Below, piece after piece: positions 1 through 5,894 of a stretch of 6,188 bases of DNA; position 1 is the first letter of the stretch, and each line of letters starts with the position of its first letter. This DNA comes from Candidatus Shapirobacteria bacterium (GTDB taxonomy: Bacteria; Patescibacteriota; Microgenomatia; UBA12405). The notes beneath the pieces are model-generated. The model ran no database searches and was not told where the DNA came from. It saw nothing but the letters and a program-made list of their open reading frames with translations. The stretch spans positions 1-6,188 of the forward strand of contig JAHFKH010000043.1 of assembly GCA_023245435.1 (NCBI GenBank), given 5' to 3'. The position numbers and the translations under genes were made by a program.

Positions 1-1383
1 TTTGGTTGGAGAATTCGACAAACTGTTGGTGATATTTCAAATTTATTTTTTAATTTAATGAGTTTAGTTGCCATTACTGTAATTATTTTGCCTAAATATC
101 CCTGGGTATGGCTGTTAATTATGATGGCCCAAATCCCACAATATTTGGTGGAACGTTATTGGGTACAAAAAGATTGGTTGATACACGAGGAAAATAGTGA
201 CAAAACCAAATCGATGTGGGATTTAAATTGGCAACTTAGGCAAAAAAACTATATTGCCGAACTGAGAATTAATAATGCGATTGATTATTTGATTAATAAA
301 TTTAACAGTATATTTGATTTTTTTACTAATCAACGGGTAGAAGTTAGAGTGGCAAAAACTCCAAGTGAAATATATTTGACAATATTGTCCACAATTGTGG
401 GAGGGGTGAGTTTGGGAATAATTATTAATGATGTTAGATTGGGGTTAATAACAATTGGGGCATTTACTTTTTATTTTGATACTATCCGTCGAGTCAGTCA
501 GGTGTTTCAAAATTTTGTTTATACCTCGGTGTCAATCACAGAAAATTCATATCATATTGATAACTTTGCTCAAGTATTGGCATTGGAAAATATTGTCAAA
601 GGTGGTGCTTTAAAAATTGAAGGTGACAAATCACCACTGATTGAATTTAGAAATGTATCTTTTAAATATCCGGATTCGGAAAGATATGTTTTTAAAAACA
701 TTGACTTAACAATTAAACCAGGTGAAGAAATAGCTATAGTTGGCGAAAATGGAGCGGGTAAAAGTACTTTAATTAAATTACTATGTGGATTTTATTATCC
801 AAATGATGGGCAAATTTTGATAAACGGAATTGATAGTAAAAAACTCGATTTGACAGATTGGTATAAACACTTGGCTTATTTAACCCAAGAATTTACTCGA
901 TTTGGAAATTTAACTTTGGCGGAAAATATAGCTATTAGTGATCCAAATAAAAAACAAAATGATAAAGAAATTTTAAAATCATTAAATAGTGCCGATGCTT
1001 TGTTTTGGAAAAAATATAAAAATGGATTGAACACAATGATGAGTCAGCGCTATGGGGGCGAAGAACCAAGTTGGGGACAATGGCAAAAATTGTCGATAGC
1101 GAGAATTTTTTATCGAAATTCATCGGTGATGATTTTGGATGAGCCAACCGCTTCAATTGATGCGGTATCGGAATATAAAATATTTAATAAAATTTATAGC
1201 GAAGTTAAAAATAAAACTTTGATTATTGTGTCACATCGTTTTTCTACTGTCCGTAATGCAGGGCGAATTATTGTACTAAATAAAGGTCAAATTGAGGAAC
1301 AAGGTAGCCATGAAGAATTGTTGAAAATTAAAGAAGGACTGTATGCTAAATCATTTAAATTACAAGCTAAGGGGTATAATTAG
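1..1383 (+). CDS. ABC transporter, fused permease and ATPase (5' truncated)
   Basis: The reading frame is open from the first base of the window, so the start lies upstream. The visible 460 residues are the later part of an ABC exporter half-transporter (usually about 570-600 residues). Hydrophobic segments near visible residues 15-45 and 120-165 are membrane helices. The nucleotide-binding domain follows from about residue 215: Walker A GENGAGKST (248-256), Q-loop LTQEF (Q296), Walker B VMILDEP with catalytic Glu encoded at 1141-1143, D-loop SIDA and the H-loop His at 1234-1236. The signature motif is degenerate: PSWGQWQK (1066-1089) replaces LSGGQ. The protein would sit in the cytoplasmic membrane as a dimer and export an unknown substrate using ATP. 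It ends 2 nt before argS, which suggests co-transcription but not shared function. Family is certain; substrate cannot be told. Confidence 0.93.
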   Translation, partial: FGWRIRQTVGDISNLFFNLMSLVAITVIILPKYPWVWLLIMMAQIPQYLVERYWVQKDWLIHEENSDKTKSMWDLNWQLRQKNYIAELRINNAIDYLINKFNSIFDFFTNQRVEVRVAKTPSEIYLTILSTIVGGVSLGIIINDVRLGLITIGAFTFYFDTIRRVSQVFQNFVYTSVSITENSYHIDNFAQVLALENIVKGGALKIEGDKSPLIEFRNVSFKYPDSERYVFKNIDLTIKPGEEIAIVGENGAGKSTLIKLLCGFYYPNDGQILINGIDSKKLDLTDWYKHLAYLTQEFTRFGNLTLAENIAISDPNKKQNDKEILKSLNSADALFWKKYKNGLNTMMSQRYGGEEPSWGQWQKLSIARIFYRNSSVMILDEPTASIDAVSEYKIFNKIYSEVKNKTLIIVSHRFSTVRNAGRIIVLNKGQIEEQGSHEELLKIKEGLYAKSFKLQAKGYN

Positions 1384-1385
1384 AC
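1369..1385 (+). promoter_or_regulatory. Start signals of argS: TATAAT hexamer and weak SD-like AAGGGG
   Basis: A perfect TATAAT (1375-1380) lies 5 nt before the argS ATG, overlapping the last codons of the ABC transporter gene. Just upstream is AAGGGG (1369-1374), which could pair weakly with the anti-Shine-Dalgarno sequence at 11-nt spacing. There is no TGn extension and no -35 match at 16-18 bp. Either translation within a read-through transcript uses the SD-like site, or TATAAT drives a leaderless argS mRNA, as seems to happen at the other starts here. The hexamer also spells Tyr-Asn codons, so chance is possible. Confidence 0.35.
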
Positions 1386-3005
1386 ATGATTAAGTCGGTA
1401 ATTAGTGATTATTTAAAACAAAATAATATTGGAACAAAACTAGAACACCCTTCGGTGGAAAAGTTTGGTGATTTTGCGGTTCGAGGTGATGTCAATTTTT
1501 CTGATTTAGAAATTATTGAAAAAATAGATAAAGTGGCGGGGTTTAGTAATTTGTGGATTAAGGAAAACATATTGATTGATGAGGCCAAAAATATTTTGAA
1601 TGATGAGTTTAAAAAAGAATTGGGTGATGTAAATAAAGATAAAAAAATATTAATTGAATTTTCCGATCAAAATACACACAAAGAACTTCATGTTGGTCAT
1701 TTAAAAACTATGGTTATTGGTGAATCGGTGGCTCGGTTTTTTGAGATATTAGGAGCGAAGGTATTTCGAGCTAACTATCAGGGTGATATTGGTCCACATG
1801 TAGCCAAGGCAATATGGGGAGTACAAAAGTTATTGAATCTTCAAAATGAAACTATTGATGAATTTAATTTAAAATCTAACGAAGTTAAGGCTCATTTTTT
1901 AGGTAAAGCTTATGCGTTGGGCTGTACTGATTATGAAGATAATAATAAATCGGAAATAGATGAAATTAATCAAAAACTTTATCAAAAAGATGATAAAACA
2001 ATGGTTGTTTATAAAATAACCAGACAGTGGAGCCTTGATTATTACAATGATTTTTATAAAAGATTTTATACAAAATTTGATAAATTGTTTTTTGAAAGTG
2101 AAATAGCCGAGGAAGGTAAAAAAATTGTAGAAAATAATGTGGGGAAAATTTTTGAAAAAGGTGAAGGTGGGTCAATTATTTTTGATGGAGAAAAATATGG
2201 GTTACATAAAAGAGTATTTATCACTGGAGTAGGGACGGTAACTTATGAAGGAAAAGAAATGGGGTTAGCTCAAGCACAGCGTCAGGCTTTTGAATTTGAC
2301 AAGGCAATTCATGTGGTAGGTAATGAACAGGCAGGTTATTTTACGGTGGTAATAAAGGCAATAGAATTAATTGATTCGTGGTTTACAAATAAAGAATTTC
2401 ACCTATCAATGGGCATGGTTAATTTGGTAGGTAAAAAGATGTCTTCAAGAACAGGGGATATTGTGACAGTTGATAGCATTTTGGATGAAACTAAAAGTGA
2501 AGTTAAATTGTTGTTAAAGTCTGATGATAGTAATCAAGATATTGTGGCCGAAGTTATTACAATTGGAGCAATTAAGTTTTCACTTTTAAAAAGTGATCCA
2601 AAGCAAAATTCAATTTTTGATATTAAAAAATCAATCGATTTGGATGGTAGTAGTGGCCCATACCTTCAATATACTTATGCTCGATGTAAAAGCGTCATCA
2701 ATAAGTCGTCAGTTAACAGTTACGAGTTACGAGTTAATGAGAAATTTGATGAAAACGAATTGCCATTGTTAAGGTATTTTTATCAATTTTCAGAAAAAAT
2801 TGTAGAAGCGGGAGAAAGATATTCGCCGGCAGTTTTGGCAGAATATTTGCTAAATCTTGCTAGAAAATATAATGAATTTTACGCTAAATGTAGAATTGTG
2901 GGAGAGCCGGAAGAAGGTCGACGTGTGTTTTTAACACAAGTGACAGCAAAAATAATTAAAGAAGGTCTGACACTTTTAGGTATCGAGACTGTAGAAAAGA
3001 TGTAA
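1386..3005 (+). CDS. argS: Arginyl-tRNA synthetase
   Basis: This cytoplasmic class I aminoacyl-tRNA synthetase charges tRNA-Arg with arginine using ATP. The N-terminal Add-1 tRNA-recognition domain (about residues 1-85) is short but keeps the EHPSVEKFGDFAVR block. The catalytic Rossmann fold carries HVGH (102-105, the HIGH motif), ANYQGDIGPHVAKAIWG just after it, and KMSSRTG (K351-S354, the KMSKS motif). The C-terminal DALR anticodon-binding domain begins near YLQYTYARCKSVI and runs to the end. At 539 residues it is somewhat shorter than the E. coli enzyme (577), mainly at the N terminus. The HIGH context and the LGKAYALG...EINQKLYQK segment are of the type I associate with Patescibacteria. 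A heptanucleotide repeat in the DALR entry loop (residues about 440-452) adds the peptide SVNSYELRVNE. The ATG is 2 nt after the upstream stop, with no alternative start nearby. Confidence 0.97.
   Translation: MIKSVISDYLKQNNIGTKLEHPSVEKFGDFAVRGDVNFSDLEIIEKIDKVAGFSNLWIKENILIDEAKNILNDEFKKELGDVNKDKKILIEFSDQNTHKELHVGHLKTMVIGESVARFFEILGAKVFRANYQGDIGPHVAKAIWGVQKLLNLQNETIDEFNLKSNEVKAHFLGKAYALGCTDYEDNNKSEIDEINQKLYQKDDKTMVVYKITRQWSLDYYNDFYKRFYTKFDKLFFESEIAEEGKKIVENNVGKIFEKGEGGSIIFDGEKYGLHKRVFITGVGTVTYEGKEMGLAQAQRQAFEFDKAIHVVGNEQAGYFTVVIKAIELIDSWFTNKEFHLSMGMVNLVGKKMSSRTGDIVTVDSILDETKSEVKLLLKSDDSNQDIVAEVITIGAIKFSLLKSDPKQNSIFDIKKSIDLDGSSGPYLQYTYARCKSVINKSSVNSYELRVNEKFDENELPLLRYFYQFSEKIVEAGERYSPAVLAEYLLNLARKYNEFYAKCRIVGEPEEGRRVFLTQVTAKIIKEGLTLLGIETVEKM
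2704..2738 (+). repeat. Heptanucleotide tandem repeat within argS
   Basis: Four consecutive 7-base units start at 2711: AGTTAAC, AGTTACG, AGTTACG, AGTTAAT. A more diverged fifth unit, AGTCGTC, precedes them at 2704-2710. Because 7 is not a multiple of 3, only insertions of three units (21 nt, 7 residues) keep the frame; the encoded peptide SVNSYELRVNE reads through. It sits where the ArgRS DALR domain begins, a loop that varies in length between species. Similar GTTACGA-type repeats giving SYELRV peptides recur in some bacterial genomes from memory; whether this is a dispersed element here cannot be judged from one window. Confidence 0.7.
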
Positions 3006-3014
3006 CAATTGTTG

Positions 3015-3023
3015 TGTTATAAT
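3015..3023 (+). promoter_or_regulatory. Extended -10 promoter of the first small gene
   Basis: TGTTATAAT combines a perfect TATAAT (3018-3023) with the TGn extension; including 3013-3014 it matches the TRTGn form. The hexamer ends 9 nt before the ATG at 3033, so the predicted start of transcription (about 3030) leaves a leader of only about 3 nt. No -35 match is present at 16-18 bp, as expected when the TG extension compensates. The 18 bases 3011-3028 agree at 17 positions with the promoter of the next gene. A perfect palindrome AACAATTGTT (3004-3013) lies immediately upstream and is not shared with that second promoter. Confidence 0.68.
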
Positions 3024-3032
3024 CCGGTTATT

Positions 3033-3236
3033 ATGAAAAAAGGCACAATAGAAGCCCATAATATTGATGGATCAAAAGTTAAGGGTGTACAGTCTGAAGG
3101 TTGGTGTAATGGTAGTGGATTATTGATAGATTTACCTGATGATGTGGTTATTATTGATGATCGATATACATTAATTGATAATTGCCCTTTTAATTGTAAA
3201 GCAACTAATTTGACAGTAATAGTTCGAAAAACTTAA
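3033..3236 (+). CDS. Small Cys-containing protein of unknown function, copy 1
   Basis: I do not recognise this 67-residue protein. It has no signal peptide or membrane segment and alternates short beta-like stretches (LLID, DVVIID, LTVIV) with polar turns. It contains His9, Cys25, Cys51 and Cys55, the last two in CPFNC. The next gene is a paralogue: shared features are HN near the N terminus, C-x-GS, L-x-I/V-D, RY-T/S-L and a C-terminal CP...C...NLT block, with the same 25-residue spacing between the first two cysteines. A small metal-binding (zinc-ribbon-like) or redox fold is possible but unproven. The ATG at 3033 was chosen over an upstream in-frame TTG at 3009 because TATAAT lies between them and the paralogue starts at the equivalent Met. 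It has its own promoter, 28 nt after argS. Confidence 0.75.
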   Translation: MKKGTIEAHNIDGSKVKGVQSEGWCNGSGLLIDLPDDVVIIDDRYTLIDNCPFNCKATNLTVIVRKT

Positions 3237-3256
3237 GTAAAATCAAAAAATGGTTG

Positions 3257-3265
3257 TGCTATAAT
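3257..3265 (+). promoter_or_regulatory. Extended -10 promoter of the second small gene
   Basis: TGCTATAAT carries a perfect TATAAT (3260-3265) with TGn, and with 3255-3256 the TRTGn form. The ATG at 3274 is 8 nt downstream, so transcription predicted from about 3272 would be essentially leaderless. The block 3253-3270 repeats the promoter of the previous gene at 17 of 18 positions, including the CCGGT after the hexamer. No -35 match and no Shine-Dalgarno sequence are visible. Confidence 0.68.
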
Positions 3266-3273
3266 CCGGTAAT

Positions 3274-3486
3274 ATGAAATTTTCAATACAAGGTCATAAT
3301 AAAATAGAAGGATTAACTGATACAGGAAAGCCATGTTTTGGGTCAAATTTGGAAGTAGATAGCGATAAATTAGTGATTCAATCTGCACCAGGCAGATATA
3401 GTTTGGGTAAATGTCCTTATTGTGATGAGAAAAATTTAACTTTAACTCTTGTTCTTAAAACTCAAAAACCAGTTTTGGTAATTTAG
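3274..3486 (+). CDS. Small Cys-containing protein of unknown function, copy 2
   Basis: This 70-residue protein is a diverged paralogue of the preceding gene product and is equally unrecognised. Matching positions include HN (His8), C-x-GS (Cys21), L-x-V-D, RYSL and CPYC (Cys47, Cys50) followed by NLT. The Cys21 to Cys47 interval is the same as in copy 1, while the last pair is CxxC here and CxxxC there. It is predicted to be cytoplasmic, soluble and beta-rich; one His and three Cys could form a metal site, which is inference. It has its own promoter 37 nt after copy 1, so gene and promoter seem to have been duplicated together. Its TAG (3484-3486) overlaps the lon stop codon on the other strand, leaving no separate terminator. 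Confidence 0.77.
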   Translation: MKFSIQGHNKIEGLTDTGKPCFGSNLEVDSDKLVIQSAPGRYSLGKCPYCDEKNLTLTLVLKTQKPVLVI

Positions 3487-5828
3487 TTTTTAAATATCTT
3501 TTTGTAGATTTCGCTATAGTGGGAGACGGGAATAAATTTGATGGCTTTTTTGACTTCGGCGGGAACATCAACTAGAGATTTGACATTATCTTTGGGGAAA
3601 AATATAGTTTTTATCCCAGCTCGATGAGCGGCAATAGTTTTTTCTTTTAATCCCCCAATTTCCAAAATATTACCTCGAAGAGTAATTTCGCCAGTCATAG
3701 CAATATCGCGTGGCATGGGATGATTTTTTAAAGCTGAAACCAAGGCGGTGGTAATCGCCCCGCCAGCACTGGGACCATCTTTGGGAGTAGCCCCCTCGGG
3801 AACATGAATATGAATATCGGTTTTGTGAAAATCTTGTTTTATGCCCCATTCTTTGGCCATACTTCTAACAAATGACAAAGCCGCTTGACATGATTCTTTC
3901 ATAACCGAACCTAATTTACCTGTCAAAATTAATGAACCTTTACCTGGCATAATATTGACCTCGATAAATAAAATATCGCCACCAACTGAAGTCCAAGCCA
4001 AACCCGTAGAGACACCAATTTCGTCTTTTTTACCCTTAAGCTGGGAAGAAAATTTTTCTGGTCCTAGTGATTTTTTTATAAAAATCATATTGTTGACATC
4101 AACTTTTTTGGTTTTGGTGGAAACGATTTTTTTGGCTACTTTACGTAAAAGAGTGGCAATGGTTCGTTCTAGGTGACGAACTCCGGCTTCACGAGTATAT
4201 TTGTCAATAATATATTGCAAAGTAGTAGAGGTAAATGGCACAATTTGATTATTCTTTAAGCCATTGGCGTTGATTTCTTTTTTAACTAAATATTTGTTGG
4301 CGATATGATATTTTTCTTCTTGGGTGTAACCTGAAAAATTTATAATTTCGAGACGGTCGCGTAAAGCATAGGGAATGGAACTTAAATCATTGCCCGTTAA
4401 AATAAAAAATACTTTTGATAAATCAATGGGAAAATCGAGATAATGATCAGTAAAATCTTTGTTTTGTTCAGGATCTAGGGCCTCAAGTAAAGCAGCTGAT
4501 GGGTCACCACGATAGTCGGCACCAATTTTGTCGACTTCATCAAGCATAAAAACAGGATTCATGGAACCGGCATCTTTTAGACCATTAACAATTCGGCCAG
4601 CCATGGCACCAACATAGGTACGCCTGTGACCTCGGATTTCGGCTTCATCCCGAATGCCACCAAGTGAGGCACGAACAAATTTACGACCCATGGCATTGGC
4701 AACTGATTTACCAATTGAAGTTTTACCAACACCGGGAGGGCCAATTAAACATAAAATATTGGCGGTTTGGGTACTGTCTTTGATTGATTCTTTTAATTTT
4801 AAAACTGATAAATATTCCAAAATTCTTTCTTTAACTTCTTTTAAACCGTAATGATCATTATCTAAAATATTTTGTGATTTGGTAATTGATAATTTATTTT
4901 GACTGTAAATTCCAAAAGGCATTTCAACAATGGCTTCTAAATATGTCCTAATATAGGATGATTCGGGACTCATCGGCCCCATTTGAGTTAGACGATTAAA
5001 TTCTTTTAATAATTTCTTTTTAATAGAGGCATCTACTTTTAGTTTTTTTAATTTGGCTTCTAGTTCATCAAACTCACCACCAGAAGTTTTGCCTAATTTT
5101 TTTAATTCCTGTTCAATTTGATTTTTTCTTTCCTCTAATACATTTCGTTTCATACTAGAGTTAAATTTTTCTTGAGTTTTGGCTTCAATATCACGTTCTA
5201 AATCGGCAACTTTCATTTCTTGGATTAATAGTTCAGTAACCGCACGAAGACGAATAGAAACTGCCAAAGTTTCCAATAATTTTTGTTTATCTTCGATTTT
5301 AGTATCAACCGCAAAGGAAACTTGATCGGCTAAATCAGAAGAAGAAACTCCGGTCGATAACTGCATCATAGCCGGCAAATCAAACTGTCGACCTAAGGAG
5401 AAAGCCTTTTTTAATTGAGATAACAAGGCTTCGGCAGGTTGTTGAATATCAGTGGCTTGTTCTTCGATTAAGGCAACATCTTGGTATTCGGCCATAATGT
5501 AGGGTTCAACTTGAACAAAGTTTTTGATATAAACTCGAGATAAACCTTTGACAATGGCGTGCATTGAACCATCGGTTTGTAAAATATGTTCAATATGAGC
5601 TAAAACTCCGGTTTGATAAATATCCTTAAGTTCGGGTTTTTCGGTATTAATATCTTTTTGAGTGGTAATAATTACCATCCGACCAAAATTATCGTAGGCA
5701 GATAAAAGTGATTTACTTGATTCTTTGCGACCAAAAAATAATGAAGTTTCAACTGAAGGAAAAAGAACCACATTTCGTAAAGGAATCAAAGGTAAAACTT
5801 TGGGCAATTCTGATTTAGTGATAGGCAT
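3483..5828 (-). CDS. lon: ATP-dependent protease La (Lon)
   Basis: Lon is a cytoplasmic hexameric AAA+ serine protease that unfolds and degrades damaged and regulatory proteins. The 781-residue product has normal length for LonA. The N-terminal substrate-binding domain opens with LPLIPLRNVVLFPSVE and runs to about residue 200. A charged helical, coiled-coil region (about 205-330) follows. The AAA+ module has Walker A GPPGVGKT (363-370), Walker B VFMLDE (D430, E431), sensor-1 FFILTGND and the AGVRHLERTI sensor-2 helix. The protease domain has the Ser-Lys dyad: Ser687 in PKDGPSAGGA and Lys730 in GGLKEKT. The ATG at 5828 fits the family N terminus (MPITKSELPKVLPLIPLR) and the promoter; the frame stays open 48 codons further upstream, but that stretch would run through the promoter and the start of era. 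A CIRCE-like operator over the promoter points to heat-shock control by HrcA. Confidence 0.98.
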   Translation of the reverse strand: MPITKSELPKVLPLIPLRNVVLFPSVETSLFFGRKESSKSLLSAYDNFGRMVIITTQKDINTEKPELKDIYQTGVLAHIEHILQTDGSMHAIVKGLSRVYIKNFVQVEPYIMAEYQDVALIEEQATDIQQPAEALLSQLKKAFSLGRQFDLPAMMQLSTGVSSSDLADQVSFAVDTKIEDKQKLLETLAVSIRLRAVTELLIQEMKVADLERDIEAKTQEKFNSSMKRNVLEERKNQIEQELKKLGKTSGGEFDELEAKLKKLKVDASIKKKLLKEFNRLTQMGPMSPESSYIRTYLEAIVEMPFGIYSQNKLSITKSQNILDNDHYGLKEVKERILEYLSVLKLKESIKDSTQTANILCLIGPPGVGKTSIGKSVANAMGRKFVRASLGGIRDEAEIRGHRRTYVGAMAGRIVNGLKDAGSMNPVFMLDEVDKIGADYRGDPSAALLEALDPEQNKDFTDHYLDFPIDLSKVFFILTGNDLSSIPYALRDRLEIINFSGYTQEEKYHIANKYLVKKEINANGLKNNQIVPFTSTTLQYIIDKYTREAGVRHLERTIATLLRKVAKKIVSTKTKKVDVNNMIFIKKSLGPEKFSSQLKGKKDEIGVSTGLAWTSVGGDILFIEVNIMPGKGSLILTGKLGSVMKESCQAALSFVRSMAKEWGIKQDFHKTDIHIHVPEGATPKDGPSAGGAITTALVSALKNHPMPRDIAMTGEITLRGNILEIGGLKEKTIAAHRAGIKTIFFPKDNVKSLVDVPAEVKKAIKFIPVSHYSEIYKKIFKN

Positions 5829-5830
5829 AA

Positions 5831-5857
5831 TTAGCAGTCTACCAAATGTGTTGCTAA
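5831..5857 (-). promoter_or_regulatory. CIRCE-like HrcA operator at the lon promoter
   Basis: On the plus strand the element reads TTAGCAGTC, nine bases, TGTTGCTAA. It is a 27-bp inverted repeat whose outer six bases (TTAGCA/TGCTAA) are perfectly complementary. The CIRCE consensus is TTAGCACTC-N9-GAGTGCTAA: the left half matches at 8 of 9 positions, the right at 6 of 9, and the 9-9-9 geometry is exact. It covers the lon -10 hexamer and ends 3 bases before the lon ATG, the usual position for repression by HrcA. The weaker half suggests moderate affinity. hrcA itself is not in this window. Confidence 0.72.
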
Positions 5858-5864
5858 GTGGCAA
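5836..5864 (-). promoter_or_regulatory. lon promoter (-35, spacer, extended -10)
   Basis: Reading the minus strand, TTGCCA (5864-5859, five of six matches to the -35 consensus) is followed by a 17-base spacer ending in TGG, then TAGACT (5841-5836, four of six matches to TATAAT). The hexamer ends 7 nt before the ATG, which predicts transcription from about 5829 and a leader of one base. No Shine-Dalgarno sequence precedes the ATG. The promoter is embedded in the CIRCE-like repeat, as expected for a repressed heat-shock promoter. Confidence 0.65.
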
Positions 5865-5879
5865 GAAGTAAGTTTTTAA

Positions 5880-5888
5880 TGGTAAAAT
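5880..5888 (+). promoter_or_regulatory. Extended -10 promoter of era
   Basis: TGGTAAAAT consists of the TGn extension plus TAAAAT (5883-5888, five of six matches to TATAAT). The hexamer ends 6 nt before the era ATG, so transcription is predicted to begin on the A of the start codon, giving a leaderless mRNA. There is no -35 match at 16-18 bp and no Shine-Dalgarno sequence. It diverges from the lon promoter. Confidence 0.58.
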
Positions 5889-5894
5889 ATACCA
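5880..5894. repeat. Small dyad TGGTA-N5-TACCA before era
   Basis: Perfect 5-base arms (5880-5884 and 5890-5894) flank AAATA. The plus strand reads the era extended -10 (TGGTAAAAT), and the minus strand reads TGGTATATT, a second extended -10 with five of six hexamer matches that could start lon transcription near 5879 with a leader of about 50 nt. A TTGCCA (5916-5911) lies 19 bp upstream of that minus-strand hexamer. The dyad may reflect two overlapping promoters, a regulator site, or chance. Confidence 0.4.

Noticed and set aside
935..1156. Antisense open frame of 73 codons inside the ABC transporter gene
   Set aside because: It is a shadow of a gene with intact motifs, has no family resemblance and no start signals.
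1966..2175. Antisense open frame of 69 codons inside argS
   Set aside because: It lies opposite conserved ArgRS sequence, and its composition (many Phe, Leu, His, Tyr) is what the reverse of AT-rich coding DNA gives.
3004..3013. Palindrome AACAATTGTT upstream of the first small-gene promoter as an operator
   Set aside because: Short, AT-rich, overlaps the argS stop codon and is absent from the otherwise duplicated second promoter; chance is likely.
3009..3032. TTG start for the first small gene, adding 8 residues
   Set aside because: The added codons are the -10 promoter itself; the paralogue begins at the Met equivalent to position 3033.
3463..3490. Possible bidirectional terminator at the end of the second small gene and lon
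   Set aside because: Only a 4-5 bp, AT-rich stem (ACCA/TGGT or CAAAA/TTTTG) with a short T-run is available; too weak to call.
3955..4176. Plus-strand open frame of 73 codons within lon
   Set aside because: It lies opposite the start of the Lon protease domain and has no recognisable protein features.
4654..4851. Plus-strand open frame of 65 codons within lon
   Set aside because: It is opposite the conserved Walker A region of Lon; its Pro/Gly-rich look is the complement of the P-loop codons.
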